From positions 1-28,497 of the forward strand of contig JANRJF010000220.1 in assembly GCA_033764095.1 (NCBI GenBank): a stretch of DNA of 28,497 nt, written 5' to 3'. This document shows positions 14,451 through 22,034 of the stretch, piece by piece (the stretch's first letter is position 1; every line of letters begins with the position of its first letter). The position numbers were made by a program, and so were the translations under genes. Below the pieces are notes generated by a model. The model was not told the DNA's origin and ran no database searches. It was given only the letters and a program-made list of their open reading frames with translations. This DNA is from JBDTMT01 sp033764095. Lineage in GTDB: Bacteria; Desulfobacterota; Binatia; HRBIN30; CADEER01.

Positions 14451-14615
14451 AAAGAACTCACCACAGAGGCACAGAGTCCCAGAGAGGACCGCCGCAGCTC
14501 CGCGCGCGGGCCATCCCTTCTGGGCCATCACCAATGAGGTTCGGGAACCTCGTACCTGATCTTCGCCAGGCCCCGTTCTCCTCTGTGCACGCTGTGCCTC
14601 TGTGGTGAATTCTTT
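14451..14615. repeat. Octamer-armed palindrome, second copy
   Basis: Bases 14451-14474 and 14592-14615 are reverse complements with a single mismatch; both arms carry TCACCACAGAGGCACAG. Tandem octamers CACAGAGG, CACAGAGT and CCCAGAGA run from 14462. The 117-nt interior contains a second palindrome, GAGGTTC/GAACCTC (14536-14551). Translating this element gives TTEAQRAQR-type peptides that are a familiar artefact in gene catalogues. It occupies the gap 14350-14627, in which no gene is seen. Confidence 0.85.
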
Positions 14616-14627
14616 AGTCACATCAGG

Positions 14628-15524
14628 CTATTGCTTCAGCCGCGCCGTGAGGCGCGGGACGGCGTAGTCGAGGAAGGCGCGCAGTTTCACCGGCAGCGGT
14701 TTCTGGCCGGCATGGACGAGATGGATCGGCCAGGCCGCCGGTTCGAACGTCTCCAGCACGAGCACCAGCCGACCGGCGCGGCGCAGGTCCTCGATCATGT
14801 AGGACAGCACGCGGGTAAAGCCGACACCGGCGACGGCCGCGTCGATCGCTGCTTCGGCGGTGGTTACCGACAGCCGCGAATGGATGGGCACGAGCCGCTC
14901 GCTCCTGCCTTTCCTGAACGTCCAGCCGCGCGGCGAGGCGAGGTTCTCGAAGGTGATGCAGTCGTGCTCGGCGAGGTCTTCCGGGCGCTGCGGTCGGGCA
15001 CGGGCGGCCAGGTATTCGGGGCTGGCGCAGACCACGTGCCGGGTCGCGCCGATGCATTTGGCGACCAGGCTGCTGGCTGGCAGCACGCCGATGCGGAGCG
15101 CGACGTCGACGCGGTCCTCGAGCAGGTTGAGCAGGTGATCGCTCAGGTTGAGCCGCAGATCGATCGCCGGATAGGCGCGCAGGAAGTCGATCACCACCGG
15201 CAGCGCGTGCCGGCGGCCGAAGACCAACGGCGCGGTGAGCGTCAGGTGCCCCGTGGCGCTGCGGCTCTCGCCGCGCGCCTCGCGCTCCGCGTCGGCCAGT
15301 TGATCGAGGATACGCTTGCACGCCTCGACGTAGGGGCGGCCGCTGTCGGTCACCGTCATGCGCCGCGACGAGCGGTTGATGAGCCGCGTTTTCAGATGCT
15401 GCTCCATCTCGAGCAGCTTGCGGCTGACCGTCGCCAGCGGCATCCCCAGCCGGCGTGACGCCGCCGAAAGACTGCCGGCCTCCACCACCGCGACCAAGAC
15501 GGTCATAGCCTCGAGACGATCCAT
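14628..15524 (-). CDS. LysR-family transcriptional regulator
   Basis: A 298-residue LysR-type regulator. Residues 1-60 form the winged helix-turn-helix (MTVLVAVVEAGSLSAASRRL, PLATVSRKLLEMEQHLKTRL, INRSSRRMTVTDSG). A linker helix follows, then the two-lobed effector domain (LTLTAPLVFGRRH, LNLLEDRVDVALRIG, VVCASPEYLAA, GVGFTRVLSYMIEDL, ending in VPRLTARLKQ). It resembles the large subgroup that controls adjacent dehydrogenases and hydrolases. It is divergent from a six-gene cluster starting at 15634, the usual arrangement for a LysR regulator and its target; the shared 109-base gap contains a T-N11-A palindrome. The effector is unknown. Confidence 0.95.
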   Translation of the reverse strand: MDRLEAMTVLVAVVEAGSLSAASRRLGMPLATVSRKLLEMEQHLKTRLINRSSRRMTVTDSGRPYVEACKRILDQLADAEREARGESRSATGHLTLTAPLVFGRRHALPVVIDFLRAYPAIDLRLNLSDHLLNLLEDRVDVALRIGVLPASSLVAKCIGATRHVVCASPEYLAARARPQRPEDLAEHDCITFENLASPRGWTFRKGRSERLVPIHSRLSVTTAEAAIDAAVAGVGFTRVLSYMIEDLRRAGRLVLVLETFEPAAWPIHLVHAGQKPLPVKLRAFLDYAVPRLTARLKQ

Positions 15525-15547
15525 CGCTCCTCCCGCCCAGCGAGAAG

Positions 15548-15562
15548 GTGGTTCTCTACCAC
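15548..15562. promoter_or_regulatory. Candidate LysR binding site (T-N11-A palindrome)
   Basis: GTGGT (15548-15552) and ACCAC (15558-15562) are inverted around TCTCT; within them lies a T-N11-A arrangement typical of LysR activator sites. It lies 24 bases upstream of the LysR start and 72 bases upstream of the divergent flavoprotein gene. Such short palindromes can arise by chance, so support is mainly positional. Confidence 0.4.
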
Positions 15563-15633
15563 AACGGGTACTTGCCGCCGCGCCCCGTTGTTAGCGTGCG
15601 CGCCGTGACCGATGTCGAGTCAGTGAGGCGATC

Positions 15634-16254
15634 ATGACCACCCAGCCGGTATCCTCGAGCGACGTCGCCATGACCGACGCGGTCAAGGCGGTGCAGACGC
15701 GCAAGGGCTCGCGCCACGGCTACGCCCGCATGGAGCAACGCGGCGGCTGGGAGACACGCATCACGCCCGACCTCGCCGCGTTCATCGCCGGCTTGAGCAG
15801 CGTGTTTCTCGGTACCGCCAGCGCCGCTGGCCAGCCCTATATCCAACACCGCGGCGGACCGCCTGGATTTCTCAGGGTGCTGGACGAGCGAACGATCGGC
15901 TTCGCCGATTTCACCGGCAATCGCCAGTACATCACGCAGGGCAACCTTGCCGAGAATCCAAAGGCCATCCTCTTCCTCATCGACTACAGCGCCCAGCAGC
16001 GCGTGAAGGTCTGGGGAACGGCACGCGTCGTCGAGGACGATCCGGCGCTCGTCACCCGGCTGATGCCGGCGAGCTACGAGGCGAAACCGGAGCAGGCGAT
16101 CCTGTTCACCGTGTCGGCCTGGGACGTCAATTGCCCGCAGCACATTCCGCAGCGCGTCGACGCGACGCAGGTGAGCGCGCTGCTGGCCGAGCGCGACCGG
16201 CGCATCGCGGCGCTGGAAGCGGAGCTGGCGCGTCTGCGCCGCGGTTCACCATGA
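15634..16254 (+). CDS. Pyridoxamine 5'-phosphate oxidase-like flavoprotein
   Basis: A 206-residue split-barrel FMN-binding protein of the PNPOx-like superfamily. The core runs from ITPDLAAFIAGLSSVFLGTA through QPYIQHRGGPPGFLRVLDER and FADFTGNRQYITQGNLAENP to ILFLIDYSAQQRVKVWGTAR, the usual order of strands and flavin-contact segments. A charged C-terminal helix (about residues 180-204) may form a coiled coil. It is not the vitamin B6 enzyme itself; relatives are general flavin reductases or oxidases. It is the first gene downstream of the LysR/PNPOx divergent promoter and probably leads the operon that ends with the RclA-like reductase. Confidence 0.88.
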   Translation: MTTQPVSSSDVAMTDAVKAVQTRKGSRHGYARMEQRGGWETRITPDLAAFIAGLSSVFLGTASAAGQPYIQHRGGPPGFLRVLDERTIGFADFTGNRQYITQGNLAENPKAILFLIDYSAQQRVKVWGTARVVEDDPALVTRLMPASYEAKPEQAILFTVSAWDVNCPQHIPQRVDATQVSALLAERDRRIAALEAELARLRRGSP

Positions 16255-16345
16255 CGCCCGCCAACACCTCGTAGCGCTGCTGTCTGGCGCCAACGATTCC
16301 CGCCGGCGTGGGCAGTGCCGCGGTCCATCCATCCCCCAGAGGAGA

Positions 16346-17338
16346 ATGATGATGCGCACGAAGCAGACGACACTCGCCCTCGCACTCTCGACGGCACTCG
16401 CCCTGGCGCTCGGCTCGACCGGCATCGCCAGCGCCGCGCAGCCCGCCGCGCGGGCTGCGGCGACCACCCAGGTGCACTACAAGACCGCGAAGGTCGGCGA
16501 CCTCGACATCTTCTACCGCGAGGCCGGGCCGAAGGGCGCGCCGACGCTGCTGCTGTTGCACGGCTTTCCGACCAGCTCGCAGATGTTCCGCAACCTGATG
16601 CCGGCGCTGGCGGACCAGTACCACGTCGTCGCGCCCGACTACCCAGGCTACGGCTACAGCTCGATGCCGCCGCGCGAGCAGTTCGCCTACACCTTCGACA
16701 ACCTGGCGAAAGTGATCGATCAGTTCACGGTCCAGCTCGGGTTGAAGCAGTACGCCCTCTACGTGCAGGACTACGGTGCGCCGATCGGCTATCGACTGGC
16801 CGCCGCACACCCGGAGCGCATCACCGCCATCGTCGTGCAGAACGGCAACGCCTACGACGAGGGTCTCGACAACGAGTTCTGGAAGCCGATCAAGGCCTAC
16901 TGGAAGGAGCCCGACAGCAAGGAGAAGCGCGACGCCCTGCGCGGGCTGCTGACGTATGACGCCACCAAATGGCAGTACACGACGGGCGCAAAGAACCCCG
17001 ACCTCGTCCCCCCGGATGGGTCAGCCGAGGACCAGTTCCTGCTGAACCGCCCCGGCAACGACGAGGTGCAGCTCGACCTGTTCCTCAGCTACGGTAGCAA
17101 CCCGCCGCTCTACCCGGCGTGGCAGGAATACTTCCGCACGCACCAGCCGCCGATGCTGATCGCCTGGGGGAAGAACGACCAGATCTTCCCGCCGGCCGGC
17201 GCCGAGCCCTACAAGCGCGACCTGAAGACGCTCGACTTCCACCTGATCGACGCCGGCCACTTCGCGCTGGAGACCGACGGCGACACCATCGCCACTCTGA
17301 TGCGGCAGTTCCTCGCGAAATATGTTGCGAAGCACTGA
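16346..17338 (+). CDS. Exported alpha/beta hydrolase with Asp nucleophile (haloalkane dehalogenase/epoxide hydrolase type)
   Basis: A 330-residue alpha/beta hydrolase with a signal peptide (residues 1-31, TLALALSTALALALGSTGIA, cleavage near ASA-AQ). The oxyanion segment is LLLHGFPTSSQMFR, and the nucleophile elbow is VQDYGAPIG with Asp142 in place of Ser. This is the hallmark of haloalkane dehalogenases and epoxide hydrolases. The acid is in WGKNDQIFP (Asp278) and the base in DAGHFALE (His305). Three Met codons start the gene; GAGGAG before them is best spaced for the third (16352). Export of an epoxide- or haloalkane-type hydrolase suggests action in the periplasm on incoming reactive compounds. 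It is the second gene of the LysR-linked cluster. Confidence 0.9.
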   Translation: MMMRTKQTTLALALSTALALALGSTGIASAAQPAARAAATTQVHYKTAKVGDLDIFYREAGPKGAPTLLLLHGFPTSSQMFRNLMPALADQYHVVAPDYPGYGYSSMPPREQFAYTFDNLAKVIDQFTVQLGLKQYALYVQDYGAPIGYRLAAAHPERITAIVVQNGNAYDEGLDNEFWKPIKAYWKEPDSKEKRDALRGLLTYDATKWQYTTGAKNPDLVPPDGSAEDQFLLNRPGNDEVQLDLFLSYGSNPPLYPAWQEYFRTHQPPMLIAWGKNDQIFPPAGAEPYKRDLKTLDFHLIDAGHFALETDGDTIATLMRQFLAKYVAKH

Positions 17339-17388
17339 TCACCAGTTTAACGCACATCGCACCTCACCAACGCGGAAGGAACTCGCCG

Positions 17389-18210
17389 ATGAGCACGATC
17401 ACCACCAAGGACGGAACGCAGATCTACTACAAGGACTGGGGGACGGGTCAGCCGGTGGTCTTCAGTCACGGTTGGCCGTTGAGCGCCGACGCGTTCGAGG
17501 ACCAGATGTTCTTTCTGGCGTCGCGCGGCTACCGCTGCATTGCGCATGACCGCCGTGGTCACGGCCGCTCGAGCCAGCCGTGGCACGGCAACGACCTGGA
17601 TACCTACGCCGACGATCTGGCGGCGCTCGTCGAGGCCCTGGACCTCAAGGACGCGGTGCACGTCGGCCATTCCACCGGCGGTGGCGAGGTGACGCGCTAC
17701 ATCGGCCGCCACGGCACCAAGCGCGTTGCGAAAGCGGTCCTGATCGGTGCCATCCCGCCGCTCATGCTCAAGACCGCCGCCAATCCCGGCGGCCTGCCGA
17801 TCGCCGTGTTCGACGAGCTGCGCGCCAATGTCGTCGCCGACCGCTCGAAGTTCTGGAGGGACCTCAGCCTGCCCTTCTACGGCTACAACCGCCCCGGGGC
17901 GAAGATTTCGGAAGGCGTGCGTGAGTCGTTCTGGCTGCAGAGCATGATGGCCGGCTTCCCGGCCTCCTACTTCTGCATCAAGGCGTTCTCCGAAACCGAC
18001 CTCACCGAGGATCTGAAGAAGATCGACGTGCCGACGCTCATCCTGCACGGCGACGACGACCAGATCGTGCCGATCGGCGCTTCGGCCATGATGTCATCCA
18101 AGCTGGTGAAGAACGCGACCCTCAAGGTCTTTCCGGGCGCCCCGCACGGCATGTGCACCACCCTCAAGGACCAGGTGAACGCCGATCTGCTCGCCTTCCT
18201 GAAGGACTGA
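17389..18210 (+). CDS. Alpha/beta hydrolase, non-heme chloroperoxidase/perhydrolase-like
   Basis: A 273-residue cytoplasmic alpha/beta hydrolase. The Ser nucleophile is in HVGHSTGGGE (Ser95), the Asp in LHGDDDQIVP (Asp224) and the His in PGAPHGM (His253). The opening MSTITTKDGTQIYYKDWGTG and SHGWPLSADAFEDQM are those of cofactor-free haloperoxidases (bromoperoxidase/chloroperoxidase group), which are esterases that can also form peracids. In this family perhydrolysis is often a side activity, so the native substrate may be an ester or lactone. GGAAGGA precedes the ATG. It lies 50 bases after the exported hydrolase, in the same direction. A longer in-frame start inside the previous gene is not supported. 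Confidence 0.92.
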   Translation: MSTITTKDGTQIYYKDWGTGQPVVFSHGWPLSADAFEDQMFFLASRGYRCIAHDRRGHGRSSQPWHGNDLDTYADDLAALVEALDLKDAVHVGHSTGGGEVTRYIGRHGTKRVAKAVLIGAIPPLMLKTAANPGGLPIAVFDELRANVVADRSKFWRDLSLPFYGYNRPGAKISEGVRESFWLQSMMAGFPASYFCIKAFSETDLTEDLKKIDVPTLILHGDDDQIVPIGASAMMSSKLVKNATLKVFPGAPHGMCTTLKDQVNADLLAFLKD

Positions 18211-18283
18211 CCCGCCGAGCTCCCCCTGGCGCCACCAGAGCGCACGGCCGAGCGACTCGTATGAGCGAGCCCTGGAGCGTGTG

Positions 18284-18940
18284 ATGCACATCGACCGCAC
18301 GGACACGGCGGTGGTCTTCATCGACCCGCAGAACGAAGTCCTCAGCGAACAGGGCGCCGCCTGGACCGCGGTCGGCGCCAGCGTCCGCGAGAACCGGACG
18401 ATCGAGAACATCGAGCGCCTGTTCCAGGCAGCGAAGCAGCACGGCTTCGAGGTCTTCATCTCGCCGCACTACTTCTATCCGACGGACCGCGGCTGGCGAT
18501 TCAACGGGCCGCTCGAAGAGATGGAGCACCAGAACAAGATGTTCGCCCGCCGCGGCGTGCTCAGTCTCGATGGCTTCCCGGGCTCCGGGGCCGATTGGGT
18601 CGAGCGCTTCAAGCCCTACATCGACGATGAGAAGACCGTGGTCGTCAGTCCACACCGGGTGTGGGGCCCGCAGACCAACGACCTCACGCTGCAGCTGCGT
18701 AAGCGCCGCATCAGCAAGGTCATCCTCGGCGGCATGTTGGCGAACATGTGCGTCGAATCGCACCTGCGCGATCTGCTCGAGCAGGGGTTCGAGGTGCTGG
18801 TCGCCAGGGACGCAACGGCCGGTCCCCGGCACCCCGACTGGGGCGACGGCTATCAGGCGGCGCTGATCAACTTCAGCTTTCTCGCGCATGCGGTGCTGAC
18901 GACCGACGCCGTCGTCGAGGCGATGGCGCAGAAACGATGA
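18284..18940 (+). CDS. Isochorismatase-family cysteine hydrolase
   Basis: A 218-residue isochorismatase-like hydrolase, a family that cleaves amides, ureido groups or vinyl ethers through a Cys-Asp-Lys triad. The Asp is in VVFIDPQN (Asp14) and the Cys in LGGMLANMCVESHLRDL (Cys156). At the position where the subgroup normally has Lys (PHK) this protein reads SPHRVWG (Arg125), so the catalytic Lys appears replaced by Arg. The ATG at 18284 follows CTGGAG by 7 nt; the adjacent GTG at 18281 is an alternative. The stop overlaps the next gene's start (ATGA), showing translational coupling to the SDR. Confidence 0.88.
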   Translation: MHIDRTDTAVVFIDPQNEVLSEQGAAWTAVGASVRENRTIENIERLFQAAKQHGFEVFISPHYFYPTDRGWRFNGPLEEMEHQNKMFARRGVLSLDGFPGSGADWVERFKPYIDDEKTVVVSPHRVWGPQTNDLTLQLRKRRISKVILGGMLANMCVESHLRDLLEQGFEVLVARDATAGPRHPDWGDGYQAALINFSFLAHAVLTTDAVVEAMAQKR

Positions 18941-19686
18941 CGCTTCAGGGAAAGGTCGCCCTGGTGACCGGCGGCACCAGCGGTCTCGGCCTGGCGACGG
19001 CGCGGCGTTTCGCGGCGGATGGCGCGCGGGTCTTCATCACGGGTCGGCGCACGGCCGAACTGAATGCGGCGGTGGCGCAGATCGGCGGCGCCGCCGTTGG
19101 CATCCAGGGCGACATATCGAACCTGGCGGACCTCGATCGCCTCTACGAGGCGATTGGCCGGCAGGCCGGCCGGCTCGACGTGCTCTTTGCCAACGCCGGG
19201 ATCGGCGAGTTCGCGCCCCTCGGTCAGATCAGCGAAGCGCACTTCGACAAGGCGTTCGGCGTCAACGTCAAGGGCACGCTCTTCACCGTGCAGAAGGCGC
19301 TGCCGTTGCTGCCGGACGGCGCGTCGATCGTCATCAACGGCTCGATGGTGTCGATCAAGGGCATCCCCGCCTTCGGTGTCTACGCGGCGACCAAGGCCGC
19401 GTTGCGGTCGTTTGCGCGCACCTGGTCGGTCGATCTCAGGGCGCGCCGGATCCGCGTCAACGTCGTCAGCCCGGGGACGGTCGTTACGCCCGGATACAAG
19501 GACTCGCTCGGCCTGAATGACGAGCAGATCCGGGCGATGGAAGCGGACGCGGCGGCGACCGCGCCGCTCGGGCGGGCCGGCACGCCGGACGAGATCGCCA
19601 ACGCCGTCGTCTTTCTCGCCTCGGACGAGAGCAGCTACATCACCGGCATCGAGCTGTTCGTCGATGGCGGTGTGAGCCAGATCTAG
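18937..19686 (+). CDS. Short-chain dehydrogenase/reductase (FabG-like)
   Basis: A 249-residue classical SDR. The cofactor motif TGGTSGLG is at residues 11-18, ANAG at 85-88, the structural Asn in GVNVKG (110), the catalytic Ser in INGSMVS (136 or 139) and YAATK (Tyr149, Lys153). The C-terminal ending SSYITGIELFVDGG is the usual FabG-like finish. ITGRR after the second strand suggests NADP. It starts inside the stop codon of the isochorismatase-like gene and is therefore co-translated with it. In this operon it may reduce a reactive carbonyl, but the substrate is inferred from context only. Confidence 0.94.
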   Translation: MTLQGKVALVTGGTSGLGLATARRFAADGARVFITGRRTAELNAAVAQIGGAAVGIQGDISNLADLDRLYEAIGRQAGRLDVLFANAGIGEFAPLGQISEAHFDKAFGVNVKGTLFTVQKALPLLPDGASIVINGSMVSIKGIPAFGVYAATKAALRSFARTWSVDLRARRIRVNVVSPGTVVTPGYKDSLGLNDEQIRAMEADAAATAPLGRAGTPDEIANAVVFLASDESSYITGIELFVDGGVSQI

Positions 19687-19724
19687 TCGCCCGGCCCCTC
19701 GCGCGCGCGACCGGGAGCGCACAG

Positions 19725-21122
19725 ATGGCGGACGTCGAAACCTGCGAAGTCCTGATCGTTGGCGGCGGCAAGGCCGGCAAGACGCTCGCTGCCGACCTGG
19801 CGCGCTCCGGTCACGACGTGGTCTTGGTCGAACGCGGCATGATCGGCGGCACCTGCATCAACGTCGGCTGTATTCCGACCAAGGCGCTGGTCGCGAGCGC
19901 GAGGGTTGCGACATTGGTGGCGCGCGGTGAGGAGTTCGGCATTCGCGTCGATCAGTGGGCCGCCGAGATGCCGGCCGTGGTTGCCCACAAGCGGGCGGTC
20001 GTCGACGGCATGGTCGCGCTCAACTGGGACACCCTGCATGGAGCGCTGGGTGATCGGCTGTTGCTGGGCGAGGCGCGCTTCGTCGGGCCGCGCACCGCCG
20101 AGGTGCGGATGGCCACCGGTGGCGCGGTCCGGCGCATCAGGGGTGACAAGCTGTTCATCAACCTCGGCGCCGAGCCGTCCCTGCCGTCGCTGCCCGGCCT
20201 CCGCGAAGCCGCGCCGCTGACGAGCCGGTCGGCATTGGAGCTCGAGCGGCTCCCCGAACACCTGCTGATCATGGGCGGCGGCTACATCGGGGCCGAGCTG
20301 GGACAGGCATTCCGCCGCTTCGGGAGCCGTGCGACGATCATTCAGCGCGCCGCGCATCTGCTGCCGGCTGAGGACACCGACATCTCCGAGGCGATCGAAT
20401 CGATCTTCCGTGCCGACGGCATCGCCCTGGCGCTGGGATCCGAGGTGGCGTCGGTCGAGGGTCGCTCGGGTGAAGGCGTGCGCGTCGACGTGCGATCAGG
20501 CGCTGGCGCGCGCACCATCGAAGCGAGCGACCTGCTCGTCGCGGTAGGGCGGGTGCCCTGCACGCGCGACGTCGGACTGGATGAGGCGGGCGTCGCGCTC
20601 GATGCGCGGGGATTCATCGTCGTCAATGACCGGCTGGAGACGACGGCCCCCAACACCTGGGCGATGGCGGACTCCGCCGGCAGTCCGCAGCAGACGCACG
20701 TGGCGCTCGACGACTATCGGATCGTGAAGAGCAACGTCTTTGGCGGCGGCGCGCGCCGCACCACCGACCGGCTCATCCCGCACACCGTCTTCATCGATCC
20801 GGAACTCGGTCGCGTCGGGCTGACCGAGCGCGCGGCGCGCCAACAGGGTCTGGCCATCCGCGTTGCGAGCGTACCAGCGTCGGTGGTGCCGCGCGCCCGC
20901 ACCCTGACGGAGACACGCGGCCTGCTGAAGGCTGTGGTCGACGCCAGCTCCAGTCGGGTTCTCGGCTTTGCCATGCTCGGCGCGGAAGCGGGCGAGGTGG
21001 CCGCCGTCGTGCAGATGGCGATGCTCGGTCGCTTGCCGTTCACCGCGCTGCGCGACGGCGTGCTGGCGCATCCGACGATGGCCGAAGGGCTGAACTATCT
21101 CTTCGCTGCGCCGATGCGGTGA
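19725..21122 (+). CDS. rclA-like: RclA-like FAD/NAD(P) disulfide oxidoreductase
   Basis: A 465-residue member of the lipoamide dehydrogenase/mercuric reductase superfamily, closest in detail to RclA of E. coli, a flavoenzyme of reactive-chlorine resistance that reduces Cu(II). The redox disulfide is GGTCINVGCIPTKAL (Cys44, Cys49); GGGKAGKTLA near the N-terminus, VALDDYRIV, RTTDR and SVVPRARTLTETRG match RclA-specific segments remembered from E. coli. The NAD(P)-binding MGGGYIGAELG and C-terminal AHPTMAEGLN are present. The second FAD motif reads WAMADSAG instead of the usual AMGD. No metal-binding HMA domain precedes it, so it is not a typical MerA. It ends the LysR-linked cluster, 6 bases from a convergent thioesterase gene. 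Confidence 0.87.
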   Translation: MADVETCEVLIVGGGKAGKTLAADLARSGHDVVLVERGMIGGTCINVGCIPTKALVASARVATLVARGEEFGIRVDQWAAEMPAVVAHKRAVVDGMVALNWDTLHGALGDRLLLGEARFVGPRTAEVRMATGGAVRRIRGDKLFINLGAEPSLPSLPGLREAAPLTSRSALELERLPEHLLIMGGGYIGAELGQAFRRFGSRATIIQRAAHLLPAEDTDISEAIESIFRADGIALALGSEVASVEGRSGEGVRVDVRSGAGARTIEASDLLVAVGRVPCTRDVGLDEAGVALDARGFIVVNDRLETTAPNTWAMADSAGSPQQTHVALDDYRIVKSNVFGGGARRTTDRLIPHTVFIDPELGRVGLTERAARQQGLAIRVASVPASVVPRARTLTETRGLLKAVVDASSSRVLGFAMLGAEAGEVAAVVQMAMLGRLPFTALRDGVLAHPTMAEGLNYLFAAPMR

Positions 21123-21128
21123 GATCGG

Positions 21129-21920
21129 CTACGAGAGTTGCTCGATCAGCAGGCTCTGCAGGGCGCGGCCGATCGGGCCCTGGTCATCGAACAGCTGGCT
21201 CTCGGCGAGGCCGACGCCGGTGGCGGCCGGGTAGGTGACGGCGTCTAGGCACACCCACTCTCCCTGCGGATAGCGGTGCAGGTAGACGGTCAGGTCGGGA
21301 TTGATGAACGAGTAGTTGGCGGTGCGGCCGAGCACCCAGCTGACGCCATTGCCGAAGTCGGCGGCGGCCGCGGCGCGGCTGATCGGCGCGGTCGGCTCGC
21401 CGTCGATCAACGGCACGCGCAGGCGGATCCAATCGGTCGCCGGCCCCGGCTCGGCGAAGCTGCCGCGCACGAAGCGATGCTCGACCGCGGCGTTGTGGAA
21501 GGCGCGGTAGTCGCCGGCGGCCGCCCACGGCGGTTGGCTGGCGATGCCGCCGCTGGCGGTCGGCGGTGGCGCCAGTGTCGGCAGGTCGGGCGGCAGCGCC
21601 ACCGCGCCGCGCCGGATGCGCAGCGCGGTGCAGCGCGCCACCTCGGTGTCCTGATGCCACAGTGCCGCCTCGACCAGCTGCACCTTCTTGCCCGGGCGCA
21701 CCAGCCGCGTGCGCGCTGTCAGCGGCGCGATCGGCACCGGCCGCAACAGCTCGATGGTGAGGCGCGCGACCTGCATCGCCTCGCCGCCCGCGCAGCGCTC
21801 GACCAGCAGCGCCAGCAGTCCGGCCGGCGCACCGCCATGCTGTGCCTGCGGCGACCACGGCCCGCGCGCCAGCTCGGTGGGCACGAAGCGGTCGCCGTCG
21901 CGGTGGAAGATGGCGGGCAT
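21129..21920 (-). CDS. TesB-like acyl-CoA thioesterase (double hotdog fold)
   Basis: A 263-residue thioesterase-family protein of the TesB/4HBT_3 type. It reads as two hotdog domains in one chain: the first from GPWSPQAQHGGAPAGLLALL (the HGG is characteristic) to LVEAALWHQDTEVARCTALRI, the second from DWIRLRVPLIDGEPT through FGNGVSWVLG and NYSFINPDLTVYLHRYPQGEW to AVTYPAATGVGLAESQLFD, where the catalytic region normally lies. It would hydrolyse acyl-CoA thioesters of moderate chain length in the cytoplasm. It converges on the RclA-like gene and is separated from the channel gene upstream by a repeat-filled 114-base gap. Confidence 0.88.
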   Translation of the reverse strand: MPAIFHRDGDRFVPTELARGPWSPQAQHGGAPAGLLALLVERCAGGEAMQVARLTIELLRPVPIAPLTARTRLVRPGKKVQLVEAALWHQDTEVARCTALRIRRGAVALPPDLPTLAPPPTASGGIASQPPWAAAGDYRAFHNAAVEHRFVRGSFAEPGPATDWIRLRVPLIDGEPTAPISRAAAAADFGNGVSWVLGRTANYSFINPDLTVYLHRYPQGEWVCLDAVTYPAATGVGLAESQLFDDQGPIGRALQSLLIEQLS

Positions 21921-21928
21921 GACTAGCT

Positions 21929-22030
21929 AGCCATCAGCCTTCAGCCGTCAGCTCTCAGCTCATGCTGGCGAAGAGTTGCTCTCATCGGATTATTTCCTGG
22001 CCGACCGCTGATGGCTGAAAGCCGACAGCC
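21929..22030. repeat. Heptamer NTCAGCY array with inverted partner
   Basis: Four tandem 7-nt units, ATCAGCC, TTCAGCC, GTCAGCT and CTCAGCT, run from 21933 to 21960. About 50 bases later the opposite-strand version appears at 22007-22030. AGCCATCAGC (21929-21938) is exactly complementary to GCTGATGGCT (22007-22016). The element fills the gap between the thioesterase start and the channel gene's stop. Period and content differ from the octamer-armed elements. Confidence 0.75.
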
Positions 22031-22034
22031 GTCC

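Noticed and set aside
14424..14621. Minus-strand open frame containing EFTTEAQRAQR
   Set aside because: This is the translation of the octamer-armed palindrome, a familiar false gene, without a ribosome binding site.
19725..21122. Mercuric reductase (merA)
   Set aside because: It lacks the HMA domain and any mer genes nearby. RclA-like segments match better.
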